A DNA stretch of 5,928 bases from Candidatus Gastranaerophilales bacterium (GTDB lineage Bacteria > Cyanobacteriota > Vampirovibrionia > Gastranaerophilales > JAILCC01): assembly GCA_024408745.1 (NCBI GenBank), contig JAKSUS010000076.1, positions 1 to 5,928 on the forward strand, read 5' to 3'. The stretch's first letter is position 1, and each line of letters starts with the position of its first letter. Shown here piece after piece: positions 5,635 to 5,928 of this stretch. A program made the translations under genes and the position numbers. The notes under the pieces were generated by a model. That model worked only from the letters and a program-made list of their open reading frames with translations, had not been told where the DNA came from and made no database searches.

Positions 5635-5663
5635 TTGTAGTAGATTTATTTTAAAGCTAAAAT
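5635..5663 (+). promoter_or_regulatory. Predicted promoter of dnaB
   Basis: TTGTAG (5635-5640, weak match to TTGACA), a 17-bp spacer and TAAAAT (5658-5663, 5 of 6 matches to TATAAT). The start would fall near 5670, giving a leader of about 20 nt that includes GAGGAA (5681-5686). The -35 element is poor, so this is tentative. Confidence 0.33.
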
Positions 5664-5689
5664 AATAGAACACATAAAATGAGGAAGTC

Positions 5690-5928
5690 ATGGATAAAGC
5701 GAAATTACCACCACAGAGTATTGAATCGGAAGAGAATGTTTTAGGCGCATTAATGGTAAAATCCACCGTTATTGCTAATGTCGCAGAGATTTTACAACCT
5801 GACATGTTTTATGATCCTGCAAATGCTGAAATATATGCTTGTATATTAGAACTCTTTAATTCTTCAAGACCTGTTGATATTATTACGGTATCGGAAGCAT
5901 TAAATTCTAAAAACAAATTACAATTAGT
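5690..5928 (+). CDS. dnaB: Replicative DNA helicase DnaB (partial, N-terminal 79 residues)
   Basis: Only the first 79 residues are in the window; the reading frame runs off the right edge. They match the DnaB N-terminal (primase-interacting) domain: LPPQSIESEENVLGALM (6-22), then VAEILQPDMFYDPANAEIYACIL (about 32-54) and RPVDIITVSEAL (60-71). This domain forms the helical collar of the hexamer that binds DnaG; the RecA-like helicase domain with its Walker motifs would lie outside the window. Known role: the ring helicase that unwinds DNA at the replication fork. The start ATG is preceded by GAGGAA (5681-5686) at 3-5 nt spacing. It is transcribed away from the sigma-factor gene. Because the core is not visible, a phage- or plasmid-borne DnaB homologue cannot be excluded, but the housekeeping neighbours favour the chromosomal gene. 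Confidence 0.93.
   Translation, partial: MDKAKLPPQSIESEENVLGALMVKSTVIANVAEILQPDMFYDPANAEIYACILELFNSSRPVDIITVSEALNSKNKLQL

Larger units (their letters stand above)
5505..5689. other. Divergent intergenic region between the sigma-factor gene and dnaB
   Basis: 185 bp of strongly AT-rich DNA with outward-facing genes. It holds one candidate promoter per direction, a hyphenated palindrome ATTAAC-C-GTTAAT (5571-5583), and a perfect 14-bp palindrome AAATTTATAAATTT (5597-5610) overlapping a second one, TATAAATTTATA (5602-5613). No credible gene lies inside: the minus-strand reading frame across this region and into dnaB has no recognisable protein features. Confidence 0.7.

Noticed and set aside
5572..5805. 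Minus-strand open frame of 77 codons spanning the start of dnaB
   Set aside because: Half of it is antisense to the conserved DnaB N-terminal domain and the rest is AT-rich promoter DNA; no supporting features.

Overview
The window is an AT-rich bacterial segment with tightly packed genes. It carries seven protein-coding genes, two of them cut by the window edges. I see no RNA genes, CRISPR arrays, insertion sequences or signs of recent transfer. The content points to an anaerobic, fermentative bacterium that has, or descends from a lineage with, a flagellar or type III export apparatus: NADH-linked hydrogenase-type electron-transfer subunits, an export ATPase, the formyl-methionine enzymes, a sigma factor and the replicative helicase. 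A gut-type low-GC lineage such as Gastranaerophilales (Vampirovibrionia/Melainabacteria) would fit, but so would several other AT-rich anaerobes. The taxonomic call is a weak inference from gene content and base composition only.

Left block (1-1718, minus strand): a NuoE/HydC-like [2Fe-2S] subunit is followed, with a one-base TAATG overlap, by a NuoF/HydB-like NADH- and FMN-binding subunit that runs off the left edge. The NuoF-like protein carries its own N-terminal thioredoxin-fold ferredoxin. That architecture belongs to soluble NAD(P)-linked hydrogenases (HydABC, Hnd) or formate dehydrogenases rather than to respiratory complex I. The catalytic subunit would be expected just beyond the window.

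Middle block: a 214-bp divergent promoter region (1719-1932) separates the redox operon from a full-length FliI/SctN-type export ATPase on the plus strand (1933-3285). This gene stands alone, with no flagellar or secretion neighbour in view. It ends tail-to-tail with fmt, the two stop codons overlapping in the shared bases TTAA.

Right block (3282-5504, minus strand): a sigma-70-family factor, peptide deformylase (def) and methionyl-tRNA formyltransferase (fmt) lie head to tail in the order sigma, def, fmt. Fmt formylates initiator Met-tRNA and Def removes the formyl group from the nascent chain, so the pair forms a closed cycle. Their 8-bp overlap suggests coupled translation. A 185-bp AT-rich divergent region with short palindromes (5505-5689) separates the sigma gene from dnaB (plus strand, cut by the right edge).

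Nothing here is clearly a new biological system. The points most worth a second look are the orphan export ATPase with an altered Walker B neighbourhood, the divergent sigma factor beside def-fmt and dnaB, and the inverted repeat that frames the predicted hydrogenase-operon promoter.
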